This document shows positions 52,533-60,073 of a DNA stretch of 64,000 bases, piece after piece. The notes below the pieces were generated by a model. The model was given only the letters and a program-made list of their open reading frames with translations. It was not told the origin of the DNA and did not search any database. Position 1 is the stretch's first letter. Every line of letters begins with the position of its first letter. The DNA is taken from positions 149,332 through 213,331 of the forward strand of contig SFKI01000004.1 in the NCBI GenBank assembly GCA_004554775.1, in the 5' to 3' direction. This DNA comes from Subdoligranulum variabile. GTDB lineage: Bacteria; Bacillota; Clostridia; Oscillospirales; Ruminococcaceae. Position numbers and translations under genes: made by a program.

Positions 52533-53822
52533 ATGAAAAAGGTCTTACGATATCTGCACAGTTGTTTGGGGTATTTGTATGTCTGCTTCAAGTGGGTGTT
52601 TCTGGCCACGCTGGTGGGGTGCGTGGTGGGGCCGGTGGGCGCGGCGTTCGGCCTGGCGCTGAACCGCGTGACCGCCCTGCGCATGGCTGACCCGCGGCTG
52701 ATCTGCCTGCTGCCGCTGGGGGGCCTTGTCATTGTGTTTTTGTACCGGCATTTTGACCCCGATGGCGGCGGCTCTACCAACCAGATCTTTGTCTCGGTGC
52801 GTGAGCACAAGCCCCTAGCCTTGCGCACGGCACCGCTGATTTTTGTAACCACGATTATCACCCACCTGTTTGGCGGTTCCAGCGGGCGCGAGGGTGCGGC
52901 GCTGCTGCTGGGCGGTTCGCTGTCCGGGCAGATCGGCAAGGGCTTGCAGCTCGAAGCGCGCGACTGCCGCTTAATGACGATGTGCGGCATGGCGGGTGCG
53001 TTTTCGGCGGTGTTCGGCACGCCGCTGGCTGCAACGGTTTTCACGCTGGAGGTCGTCGACGTTGGCTCGATGCAGTATGCTGCGCTGCTGCCCTGCCTGA
53101 TCTCGGCGCTGATCGGCGTCTGGATCAGCAGCGGCATGGGGCTGGCCCCCACCGCATTTGTGCTGGCCGACCACGCCGACCCGTCGCCGGAAACCCTTTT
53201 CCGGGTATTGCTGCTGGGCCTGCTGCTGGCGGGGCTGAGCATCGCTTTCTGCGAGGTGCTCCACGCCGCGCCGAAGCTGTACGAAAAGCTGTTGCCCAAC
53301 CCTTACCTGCGCGTCGTCGCGGGCGGCGTGCTCATCATTGCGCTGGCGACGCTGCTGGGTACGACCGATTATAACGGCGCGGGTGCCAATGTCATTGCGG
53401 CGGCCATTGCCGGGCAGGTGGTGCCGTATGCCTTTTTGCTCAAAATTTTATTTACCAGCATCACGCTGGGTGCCGGGTTCAAGGGCGGCGAGATCGTACC
53501 CATCTTTTTCACCGGTGCTACGTTTGGCTGCGCGGTCGCCCCGCTGTTGGGGCTGGCCCCGGGCCTGGGCGCGGCGCTGGGCATGGTGGCGCTGTTCTGC
53601 GGCTGCACCAACAGCCCGCTGGCCTCCATCTGCCTGGCTATCGAGGTGTTCGGCGGGCAGAATGTTGAACTTTTCGCGCTGGCTTGTGCGGTGTCCTACA
53701 TGATGTCCAGCTACTTCAGCCTCTACCGCGAGCAGCACTTCCTGCACTCCAAACTGCGTGTGGTAGGCGTGCGGCGCGTGCATGGCCACTGGTCGGAGAC
53801 TAATTCCGACGTAGAAAACTGA
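52533..53822 (+). CDS. CLC-family chloride channel/antiporter
   Basis: A 429-residue membrane protein of the voltage-gated CLC family. The filter segments GGSSGREGAALLLGGSL (with the gating-type Glu), AGAFSAVFGTPLAATVFTLEV and FKGGEIVPIFFTGATFGCAVAPLLGL correspond to the family's conserved regions. Cytoplasmic CBS domains are absent. GGGAGGT precedes ATG 52533. Whether it carries Cl-, F- or exchanges H+ cannot be told from this reading. Confidence 0.9.
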   Translation: MKKVLRYLHSCLGYLYVCFKWVFLATLVGCVVGPVGAAFGLALNRVTALRMADPRLICLLPLGGLVIVFLYRHFDPDGGGSTNQIFVSVREHKPLALRTAPLIFVTTIITHLFGGSSGREGAALLLGGSLSGQIGKGLQLEARDCRLMTMCGMAGAFSAVFGTPLAATVFTLEVVDVGSMQYAALLPCLISALIGVWISSGMGLAPTAFVLADHADPSPETLFRVLLLGLLLAGLSIAFCEVLHAAPKLYEKLLPNPYLRVVAGGVLIIALATLLGTTDYNGAGANVIAAAIAGQVVPYAFLLKILFTSITLGAGFKGGEIVPIFFTGATFGCAVAPLLGLAPGLGAALGMVALFCGCTNSPLASICLAIEVFGGQNVELFALACAVSYMMSSYFSLYREQHFLHSKLRVVGVRRVHGHWSETNSDVEN

Positions 53823-53832
53823 CAGCGTACGA

Positions 53833-53861
53833 TTGTACAGCGGCATAAAATGTGCTATAAT
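53833..53861 (+). promoter_or_regulatory. Promoter of alr-lepA
   Basis: TTGTAC (53833-53838), 17 bp and TATAAT (53856-53861) lie 54 bases before the alr start. Confidence 0.75.
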
Positions 53862-53914
53862 ATTTTTTTAAAGGAATAGGACAGGGAAAATAGGTTATAA
53901 AGGGGTGACTGGAT

Positions 53915-55096
53915 ATGGATTTTGAAAAACACTGCTGGGCGGAAATTGACTTGGACGCGATCCGCCATAATTTTGCCTACATTCAGCAGGCAGTCGGCGG
54001 GCCGGTCTGCGCCGTTGTCAAGGCGGATGCCTACGGCCACGGCGACGCAGTCACGGCCCGGGTTTTGCAGCAGGCCGGTGCCGCGGCCTTTGCAGTAAGC
54101 TGCCTGGGCGAAGGCCGCCACCTGCGCCGCCACGGCATTACAAAACCTATTCTGATCCTTGGGTACGCTGACCCTGCCCACGCGGCGGTGCTAGCGCAGG
54201 AGGATATCGCCACGGCCTGTTTCTCGACCGAGTACGCGCAGGCGCTTTCGGCTGCCGCCGTGCAGGCTGGCGTGCGTGTAAAAGTCCATCTGAAAGTTGA
54301 CACCGGTATGGGCCGCATCGGTTTTGCAGTGCGTTCCGGCTTTGAGGATGCCATCCGCGAACTGGAAGCGCTCTACACGCTGCCGGGGCTGGATATCTGC
54401 GGCATCTTCCAGCATTTTGCCGTGGCGGACAGCAACGCCCCGGCTGATCTGGCCTACACCGAGGAACAGTACAGCCTCTTCACCCGCGTGGTCGACCGCC
54501 TGCAGGCCGACGGCTTTGCCACCGGCACCGTGCATTGCGCCAACTCGGCCGCGCAACTGCGCCACCCCGAATGGCGGCGCGATATGACCCGCGCGGGCAT
54601 CATCGTGTACGGGCTCGACCCCAGCGGGGATGCCCATTTTCCCGCTTTGCGGCCTGCACTTTCTTTGCATTGCATCGTTACTTTTGTAAAAGAGCTGCGA
54701 CCCGGCCAGTGCGTAAGCTACGGCCGCACCTTTACGGCGGAGCACCCCATGCGGGTGGCGACCGTCTGCGTCGGCTATGCCGACGGCTACCCCCGCACGC
54801 TTTCCGGCGGGCAGGGCCAGGGCGTTATGTGCATCCATGGCCGCCCCGCCCCCGTGGTGGGCCGTGTCTGTATGGACCAGACACTGGTCGATGTCACCGA
54901 CATCCCCGATGTAAAAATGGGCGATGATGTGATTGTCTTTGGCCCTGGTGCCGGGGATGACGCCGACACCATCGCCCAAAAGACCGATACCATCAACTAC
55001 GAGATCGTATGCGGCCTGGCGCGCCGCGTAGCCCGCGTATACAAACAAAACGGCACCGTCTGTAAGATCTGGAACGATTTGGAGGAAACAACCTGA
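53915..55096 (+). CDS. alr: Alanine racemase
   Basis: PLP enzyme making D-alanine for the cell wall, 393 residues. The PLP Lys is in CAVVKADAYGHGD. KVHLKVDTGMGRIGF, VHCANSAAQLRHPEW and TRAGIIVYGLDPS follow in family order. The second base Tyr is in CVSYGRTFTAEHPMRVATVCVGYADGYPR, seen across the domain boundary. It overlaps lepA by one base (TGATG). Confidence 0.95.
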   Translation: MDFEKHCWAEIDLDAIRHNFAYIQQAVGGPVCAVVKADAYGHGDAVTARVLQQAGAAAFAVSCLGEGRHLRRHGITKPILILGYADPAHAAVLAQEDIATACFSTEYAQALSAAAVQAGVRVKVHLKVDTGMGRIGFAVRSGFEDAIRELEALYTLPGLDICGIFQHFAVADSNAPADLAYTEEQYSLFTRVVDRLQADGFATGTVHCANSAAQLRHPEWRRDMTRAGIIVYGLDPSGDAHFPALRPALSLHCIVTFVKELRPGQCVSYGRTFTAEHPMRVATVCVGYADGYPRTLSGGQGQGVMCIHGRPAPVVGRVCMDQTLVDVTDIPDVKMGDDVIVFGPGAGDDADTIAQKTDTINYEIVCGLARRVARVYKQNGTVCKIWNDLEETT

Positions 55097-56904
55097 TGGC
55101 CCGCAAAAACATCCGAAACTTCTGCATTGTTGCCCACATTGACCACGGCAAGTCCACCTTGTCGGACCGCATGTTGGAGCTGACCGACAGCGTCGACAAG
55201 CGCACCATGACCGATCAGGTGCTGGACAATATGGACCTGGAAAAAGAGCGCGGCATCACCATCAAGGCCCGCGCCGTCACGATGCGCTACAAGGCCGACG
55301 ACGGCGAGACCTACGAGTTCAACCTGATCGACACCCCGGGCCATGTGGACTTCCAGTACGAGGTCAGCCGCAGCCTGGCCGCCTGCGAGGGTGCCGTGCT
55401 GGTGGTCGATGCCAGCCAGGGCGTAGAAGCCCAGACGCTGGCCAACTGCTACCTGGCACTGGACCACAATCTGGAGGTTGTGCCCATCCTGAACAAGATC
55501 GACCTGCCCAGCGCCGACCCCGATGCCGTGGCGAAAGAGGTCGAGGACGTCATCGGCCTGCCCTGCATGGAAGCGCCGCGCGTGTCCGCCAAGCTGGGCA
55601 TCGGCGTTAAGGATGTGCTGGAAAGCGTTGTGCGCGACATCCCCGCGCCCACCGGCGACCCCGATAAGCCGTTGAAAGCACTGATCTTCGACTCCATCTA
55701 CGACAGCTATAAGGGCGTTATCGTCTATGTCCGCATTTTTGAGGGTACCGTCAAGCCCGGCGATACCATCCGTCTGATGAGCACTGGCGCCGAGTTCCAG
55801 CTGGTGGAAGTCGGCCACATGGGTGCAACCCAGTTGACCCCCTGCGATAAGCTCGAAGCTGGTGAGGTCGGCTATCTGACCGCCAGCATCAAGACCGTAC
55901 GAGACACCCGCGTGGGCGATACCGTCACGCTGGCCGCCAACCCCACGCCGGAGCCGATGCCCGGTTTCCGCGCCGTCACCCCGATGGTGTTCTGCGGCAT
56001 CTACCCGGCCGACGGCGCTGACTACCCCGATTTGAAAGATGCGCTGGAAAAGCTGCAACTTAACGATGCTTCGCTGAGTTTTGAACCGGAAACCAGTGCC
56101 GCGCTGGGCTTTGGCTTCCGCTGCGGTTTCCTGGGTCTTTTGCACATGGAGATCATCACCGAGCGGTTGGAGCGTGAGTTTGACCTCGACCTCATCACCA
56201 CGACCCCGGGCGTTCAGTATCGCCTGACGCTGACCGACGGTGAGGTGCAGATCATTGATAACCCCTCGGCCTACCCCGACCCGACCCGCATTGTCAAGTC
56301 GGAAGAGCCGTTCGTCAACGCGCATATCTACACGCCCAACGATTACGTTGGCCCGCTGATGGACTTGTGCCAGGCCAAGCGCGGCGTGCTGGTCGATATG
56401 AAGTATATGGATGAAACGCGCGTGGATCTGCATTACCAGCTGCCGCTGGGCGAGATCGTCTACGATTTCTTTGATGCCATCAAGTCCCGCAGCCGCGGCT
56501 ATGCCAGCTACGACTACGAGTGGGAAGGCTGGCACGAGAGCAAGCTCGTTCGCCTGGACTTTTTGCTCAATGGCGACGCGGTGGATGCGTTGTCGATGAT
56601 CGTGTTCTCCGACAACGCTTACGCCAAGGGCCGCCGCATCTGCGAAAAGCTGAAAGAGAACATCCCCCGCGCACTGTTTGAAATTCCCATCCAGGCGGCG
56701 GTGGGTGGCAAGGTCATCGCCCGCGAGACCGTCAAGGCCATGCGCAAGGACGTGCTGGCCAAGTGTTACGGCGGCGACATCACCCGTAAAAAGAAACTGC
56801 TGGAAAAGCAGAAGGAAGGCAAAAAGAAGATGCGCCAGCTTGGCAGCGTAAACCTGCCCAGCGAAGCCTTTACCGCCGTGCTGAAGCTGGATTCGGATTC
56901 CTGA
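55096..56904 (+). CDS. lepA: Elongation factor 4 (LepA)
   Basis: Ribosome-associated GTPase of 602 residues. G1 is AHIDHGKSTLSDRMLEL, G3 DTPGHVDFQYEVSR, G4 NKIDLPSADP. The LepA-specific C-terminal domain reads AVGGKVIARETVKAMRKDVLAKCYGGDITRKKKLLEKQKEGKKKMR. The length matches the family. It is coupled to alr and ended by a bidirectional terminator. Confidence 0.97.
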   Translation: MARKNIRNFCIVAHIDHGKSTLSDRMLELTDSVDKRTMTDQVLDNMDLEKERGITIKARAVTMRYKADDGETYEFNLIDTPGHVDFQYEVSRSLAACEGAVLVVDASQGVEAQTLANCYLALDHNLEVVPILNKIDLPSADPDAVAKEVEDVIGLPCMEAPRVSAKLGIGVKDVLESVVRDIPAPTGDPDKPLKALIFDSIYDSYKGVIVYVRIFEGTVKPGDTIRLMSTGAEFQLVEVGHMGATQLTPCDKLEAGEVGYLTASIKTVRDTRVGDTVTLAANPTPEPMPGFRAVTPMVFCGIYPADGADYPDLKDALEKLQLNDASLSFEPETSAALGFGFRCGFLGLLHMEIITERLEREFDLDLITTTPGVQYRLTLTDGEVQIIDNPSAYPDPTRIVKSEEPFVNAHIYTPNDYVGPLMDLCQAKRGVLVDMKYMDETRVDLHYQLPLGEIVYDFFDAIKSRSRGYASYDYEWEGWHESKLVRLDFLLNGDAVDALSMIVFSDNAYAKGRRICEKLKENIPRALFEIPIQAAVGGKVIARETVKAMRKDVLAKCYGGDITRKKKLLEKQKEGKKKMRQLGSVNLPSEAFTAVLKLDSDS

Positions 56905-56945
56905 TTTTGGTCTCCCTTTCCGCCCCTGCGATTTTTATTGTACCA

Positions 56946-56986
56946 TACGGAAAAGAGCTGCCCTGCCGGGGCAGCTCTTTTCCGTA
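56946..56986. terminator. Bidirectional terminator between lepA and the tyrosine phosphatase gene
   Basis: TACGGAAAAGAGCTGCCC pairs with GGGCAGCTCTTTTCCGTA, a nearly perfect 18-bp stem with internal A and T tracts on both sides. Confidence 0.9.
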
Positions 56987-56991
56987 GTGCG

Positions 56992-57450
56992 TTATATTTT
57001 GCCTTTCAATTCCTCCAGCAACGCCGCGCACCCCTCGGCCACATCCCGCCAGGTGGCGTCAAAATCGCCGGTGTACCACGGGTCGGCCACGTCGCCGGGG
57101 CGGGCGGTGTGATCCATCAGCAGGCTTACCTTGCCCGCCGGGTCGCTGCCCACAAAGCGCTGCATGTTGCGCAGATTATTGCGGTCCATAGCGATCAGAT
57201 AATCATACGCTTCATAGTCACGCCGCGTCATCTGGCGTGCCGTTTTGCCCGCGCAGCCAATACCGTGCTCGGCCAGCTTGCGCTGCGCCGGCGGGTAGAC
57301 CGGGTTGCCGATCTCCTCGGTGCTCGTCGCCGCCGATGCGATCTCGAGCCGCTCCGCCAGCCCGGCCTTGGCCGCCAGAGCTTTCATTACAAACTCAGCC
57401 ATCGGGCTGCGGCATATGTTGCCGTGGCACACAAAAAGAATTTTCACCAT
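56992..57450 (-). CDS. Low-molecular-weight protein-tyrosine-phosphatase
   Basis: A 152-residue cysteine phosphatase. The P-loop is VCHGNICRSP (CX5R plus S) at residues 8-17 and the general acid Asp is in ADPWYTGDF near residue 127. In Gram-positives such enzymes reverse BY-kinase or protein-arginine phosphorylation; which applies here is unknown. AAGGAGA precedes the ATG. It is convergent with lepA and is the last chromosomal gene before the integrase. Confidence 0.94.
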   Translation of the reverse strand: MVKILFVCHGNICRSPMAEFVMKALAAKAGLAERLEIASAATSTEEIGNPVYPPAQRKLAEHGIGCAGKTARQMTRRDYEAYDYLIAMDRNNLRNMQRFVGSDPAGKVSLLMDHTARPGDVADPWYTGDFDATWRDVAEGCAALLEELKGKI

Positions 57451-57608
57451 CTATTAAAATCTCCTTAAAACGTCATTTTTTACCGTTTTCTTGCATTCTG
57501 GAGTTTGTTTCTTGCTTGATTAGTGGCATAACATTGCCTAAAATCGCATACTTTTTCCTGCAAAAGTAGTACGAAAAGTAGTAAATTCGGGGTCATATTG
57601 GGATTTTA
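57451..57608. other. Probable integration boundary with integrase arm-type repeats
   Basis: An AT-rich gap of about 158 bases between the chromosomal phosphatase gene and the integrase. AAAAGTAGTA occurs twice as a direct repeat (57562-57571 and 57574-57583, 12-bp period), as expected for integrase arm-binding sites near an attachment site. The exact core site cannot be fixed without the other end. Confidence 0.55.
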
Positions 57609-58808
57609 CTACCCAGCCTTTACCAGCCGTTGCAGTTCGTCTTTTGCATCCTCATAGCCCAAATGTGTATAAGTATTTAGTGTAACACCAATATCAGAGT
57701 GCCCCATTAGATACTGTAGAGTTTTAGGATTCATACCACTTTTAGCCATATTGGAGCAGTAAGTGTGCCTGCAGACATGTGGCGTAATCAACGGTAATTG
57801 CTCCCTATAAATGGAATTATACTTTTGCCAAATATGCTTAAAGAAATGTTCCCAATGCATTGCCACCATTGGCTTTCCGTTTTTGTCAAGATATAAAAAT
57901 CCGCAATACCCGCCAATGTTAGGCTCCCGTTCCAACTTGGGCCGTTGGTGAATGATTTTTACGAAGCATTCATACACATCATCGCTTAAGGGAATTGTCC
58001 GTACACCACATTCAGTCTTTGGATTTTCGATAATATAGTCCATCTTGCGTGTGCGCTGAAGCTGATGGCTTATAGTTAATTTTCGGTTTTGTAAGTCGAT
58101 ATCATTAACTGTAAGACCGACAAATTCAGAAATTCGTAATCCAGTTTTGAAAAGAATATAAATGCCCTCGTAGTATTTGCAGTAATATTTATCGTTCTTG
58201 ACAAATTCCAAAAATGCTCTTTCTTGCTTTCTCGTTATAGCTTTTCTTGTAACACTGTCGTTTACAACGACAGTAGCCAGTTGAAAATCAAACGGATTTT
58301 TTCTTATCAAGTCATCATCGACAGCCATCTGGAATGCAGGGCGTACCACACCACGGATAGAATGTATGCTACTATACCCGCGTCCATCTTTTTGCAATTT
58401 GATAAGCCAGCACTTTGCATCGGAAAGTTTGACCTGGTCAATGTGCCGCTTGCCAAATTCTTCATTCTTTATAATGTTAAGAACAAAATTATAGTTAGCT
58501 TCTGTGTTATGACGCACGCCTGTTTTTTGGAGAAGATACTTTTTTACAAGGGCTTCTACGGTCATTTCTCCACCGCGTGGATTAATCATATCATCAATGT
58601 CTCGCTGAATGGATTTCTCTTTTTCTCTGAGCGAAAGTCCATCTCGTTTCCCGGCAGGAACTTTATCGTTCTTCTCCAACTTCCAACTATATACGAATCG
58701 TGCCGTTCCAGAACCATCAATATACTTGAATGAATACCGCCCGTCTTTGCGTTGGCTCTCTCCGTTTCTTAAGATGCGATTCTTATTATCGCGTCTTTTT
58801 GTACTCAT
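57609..58808 (-). CDS. int: Tyrosine recombinase, Tn916-type integrase
   Basis: Integrase of 399 residues. An N-terminal arm-binding domain (RRDNKNRILRNGESQRKDGRYSFKYIDGSG) precedes a SAM-like core-binding domain at about 95-175. The catalytic domain has the first Arg in FKTGLRISEFVGL, Lys in the beta hairpin, HVCRHTYCSNMAKSG (HxxR), GHSDIGVTLNTYTH with the His and the nucleophilic Tyr in NTYTH. A GTG 21 bases upstream is open but AAAGGAG lies between it and ATG 58808. It marks the left end of the mobile element, with xis upstream. Confidence 0.95.
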   Translation of the reverse strand: MSTKRRDNKNRILRNGESQRKDGRYSFKYIDGSGTARFVYSWKLEKNDKVPAGKRDGLSLREKEKSIQRDIDDMINPRGGEMTVEALVKKYLLQKTGVRHNTEANYNFVLNIIKNEEFGKRHIDQVKLSDAKCWLIKLQKDGRGYSSIHSIRGVVRPAFQMAVDDDLIRKNPFDFQLATVVVNDSVTRKAITRKQERAFLEFVKNDKYYCKYYEGIYILFKTGLRISEFVGLTVNDIDLQNRKLTISHQLQRTRKMDYIIENPKTECGVRTIPLSDDVYECFVKIIHQRPKLEREPNIGGYCGFLYLDKNGKPMVAMHWEHFFKHIWQKYNSIYREQLPLITPHVCRHTYCSNMAKSGMNPKTLQYLMGHSDIGVTLNTYTHLGYEDAKDELQRLVKAG

Positions 58809-58835
58809 TTTTGTGCTCCTTTCTTTCACATAAAA

Positions 58836-58886
58836 AAGAGCCTTAACAACGGTATATCGTCAGTATACCACAGTTAAGGCTCTTTA
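58836..58886 (-). terminator. Terminator between xis and int
   Basis: On the minus strand AAAGAGCCTTAAC pairs with GTTAAGGCTCTTT, with an inner GGTATA...TATACC stem, followed by a TTTTTT run just before the integrase ribosome site. It would limit readthrough from xis into int. Confidence 0.8.
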
Positions 58887-58974
58887 TCTATACCCAAAAC
58901 GGCACTTTTGTATACAAAACGGTTACGAATCTGTTTTGTCCTTACAGCAACAATATATCCAGAATAAGTCGTTC

Positions 58975-59181
58975 TTAAATTGCTGAGAGTTCAGTTAGAA
59001 AAGCTTCAAAGGGTTCTCGCTTTATCAGAATCTTAACGCCATTTTGGATTACAAATCCCGCATCTTGGTTTTCTGAAACAATTTGCCGTAGCTTTTTTGT
59101 TCCTATATTGAAATATTCTGCTGCCTCGTCAATTGTGAGACAGAACTTATCTTTAATTTGCACTTGATTTTCTAATGACAT
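58975..59181 (-). CDS. xis: Excisionase (Tn916 Xis family)
   Basis: A 68-residue winged-helix DNA-bending protein that directs Int towards excision. It reads FCLTIDEAAEYFNIGTKKLRQIVSE followed by KILIKREPFEAFL, the usual Xis-Tn916 pattern. GAGGG precedes the ATG at 59181; open sequence 12 bases longer lacks a site. It is upstream of int, as in Tn916-like elements. Confidence 0.9.
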   Translation of the reverse strand: MSLENQVQIKDKFCLTIDEAAEYFNIGTKKLRQIVSENQDAGFVIQNGVKILIKREPFEAFLTELSAI

Positions 59182-59241
59182 TTTTGCCCTCATTTCTACT
59201 AAAACAACACATTAAAGACGCGAACACATTTTAAACAGCCC

Positions 59242-59604
59242 CTATAATCGCATATTTAATCCTGTTAGATAAAGTTCGTATTGTAGGTTGGTTTTGGTGG
59301 TGATAAGTATTACACCATGCCTTTGAAAAAAGCGCAAAACTCGGTAAAGAATCGTTAAGTTGTGGCTGATTCGGTCAAGGCTTTCCACCATAACGGCATC
59401 TACACGCTTCTGCCGCACAGCTTTGAGCATGGTAAACAGCGCTGGTCTCCACAATTCGTTGCCGAACTTCTGCTCCATGCAGGAACCGATGACAATGTGG
59501 CCCCATCGGTCAGCTTCACGCATAACTTCTTCCAGCTGGTTTTCCAGTGCAGGCAGGTTTGGCACAGCACTGCGGGCATACGCCCAAACTTTGTATTCTG
59601 CCAT
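59242..59604 (-). CDS. Serine-recombinase-like N-terminal domain protein lacking the catalytic Ser (copy A)
   Basis: A 120-residue stand-alone domain with the resolvase fold pattern: KVWAYARSAVPN, ALENQLEEVMREADRWGH, RPALFTMLKAV, VDAVMVESLDRISHN, FFQRHGVILITTK. The motif normally reads YxRxS, with Ser two residues after Arg; here that position is Ala (YARSA). There is no DNA-binding domain. It is cotranscribed with copy B nine bases upstream and with xis downstream. A regulatory or structural role rather than strand cleavage is inferred. Confidence 0.75.
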   Translation of the reverse strand: MAEYKVWAYARSAVPNLPALENQLEEVMREADRWGHIVIGSCMEQKFGNELWRPALFTMLKAVRQKRVDAVMVESLDRISHNLTILYRVLRFFQRHGVILITTKTNLQYELYLTGLNMRL

Positions 59605-59613
59605 AGCCACACC

Positions 59614-60060
59614 TCAAAACTGATCCATAAGCGGAAGTCGAACATCGAAGCGCGGCTTACCAAAAGAAGCCCGCGTGAAGCGGTCCCCAGCGAAGCGTTC
59701 CAGCCCGCAGTTGATGAGTTCCGTGTTCAGGTCACACTCGGTAGTAATAAGGTACGCATTCCGCCTGCGGAAGATTTCAATAACCCCAACCAGCAAATAG
59801 CTGTTGCGGCTGATTTGCTCCAGGTCTCGAACAATAACAGCTTCAACCAGGTTATTCTCTACCGCATCCAGCATAGCACGCAGACCGTTACGATCTTTCA
59901 GCGTATTGCCGCCGCAATGGTCAAAAGAGGTGCCGCGAACCAAAAAGCCGTGGCTGGCCGCTTCATCGATAAGGTCATACAGCCGATCAAAGGCCATTTG
60001 CGGGTTGCTGTTGGCGCACCGCACATAGATCCACGCGGGGTGGTCTTGTCTATAGTTCAT
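59614..60060 (-). CDS. Serine-recombinase-like N-terminal domain protein lacking the catalytic Ser (copy B)
   Basis: A 148-residue paralogue of copy A: AWIYVRCANSNP, AFDRLYDLIDEAASHGFLVRG, GLRAMLDAVENN, VEAVIVRDLEQISRN, IFRRRNAYLITTECDL, then a short basic tail (DRFTRASFGKPRFDVRL). The catalytic-Ser position is Ala again (YVRCA), and the LDR motif is LEQ, losing the usual Arg. AGAGGG precedes ATG 60060. It lies 13 bases after the helicase gene in the same operon. Confidence 0.75.
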   Translation of the reverse strand: MNYRQDHPAWIYVRCANSNPQMAFDRLYDLIDEAASHGFLVRGTSFDHCGGNTLKDRNGLRAMLDAVENNLVEAVIVRDLEQISRNSYLLVGVIEIFRRRNAYLITTECDLNTELINCGLERFAGDRFTRASFGKPRFDVRLPLMDQF

Positions 60061-60073
60061 CGTAAACCCTCTT

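Noticed and set aside
58224..58733. A 169-codon plus-strand frame opposite the integrase
   Set aside because: It is antisense to an integrase with all catalytic motifs and no supporting start signal.
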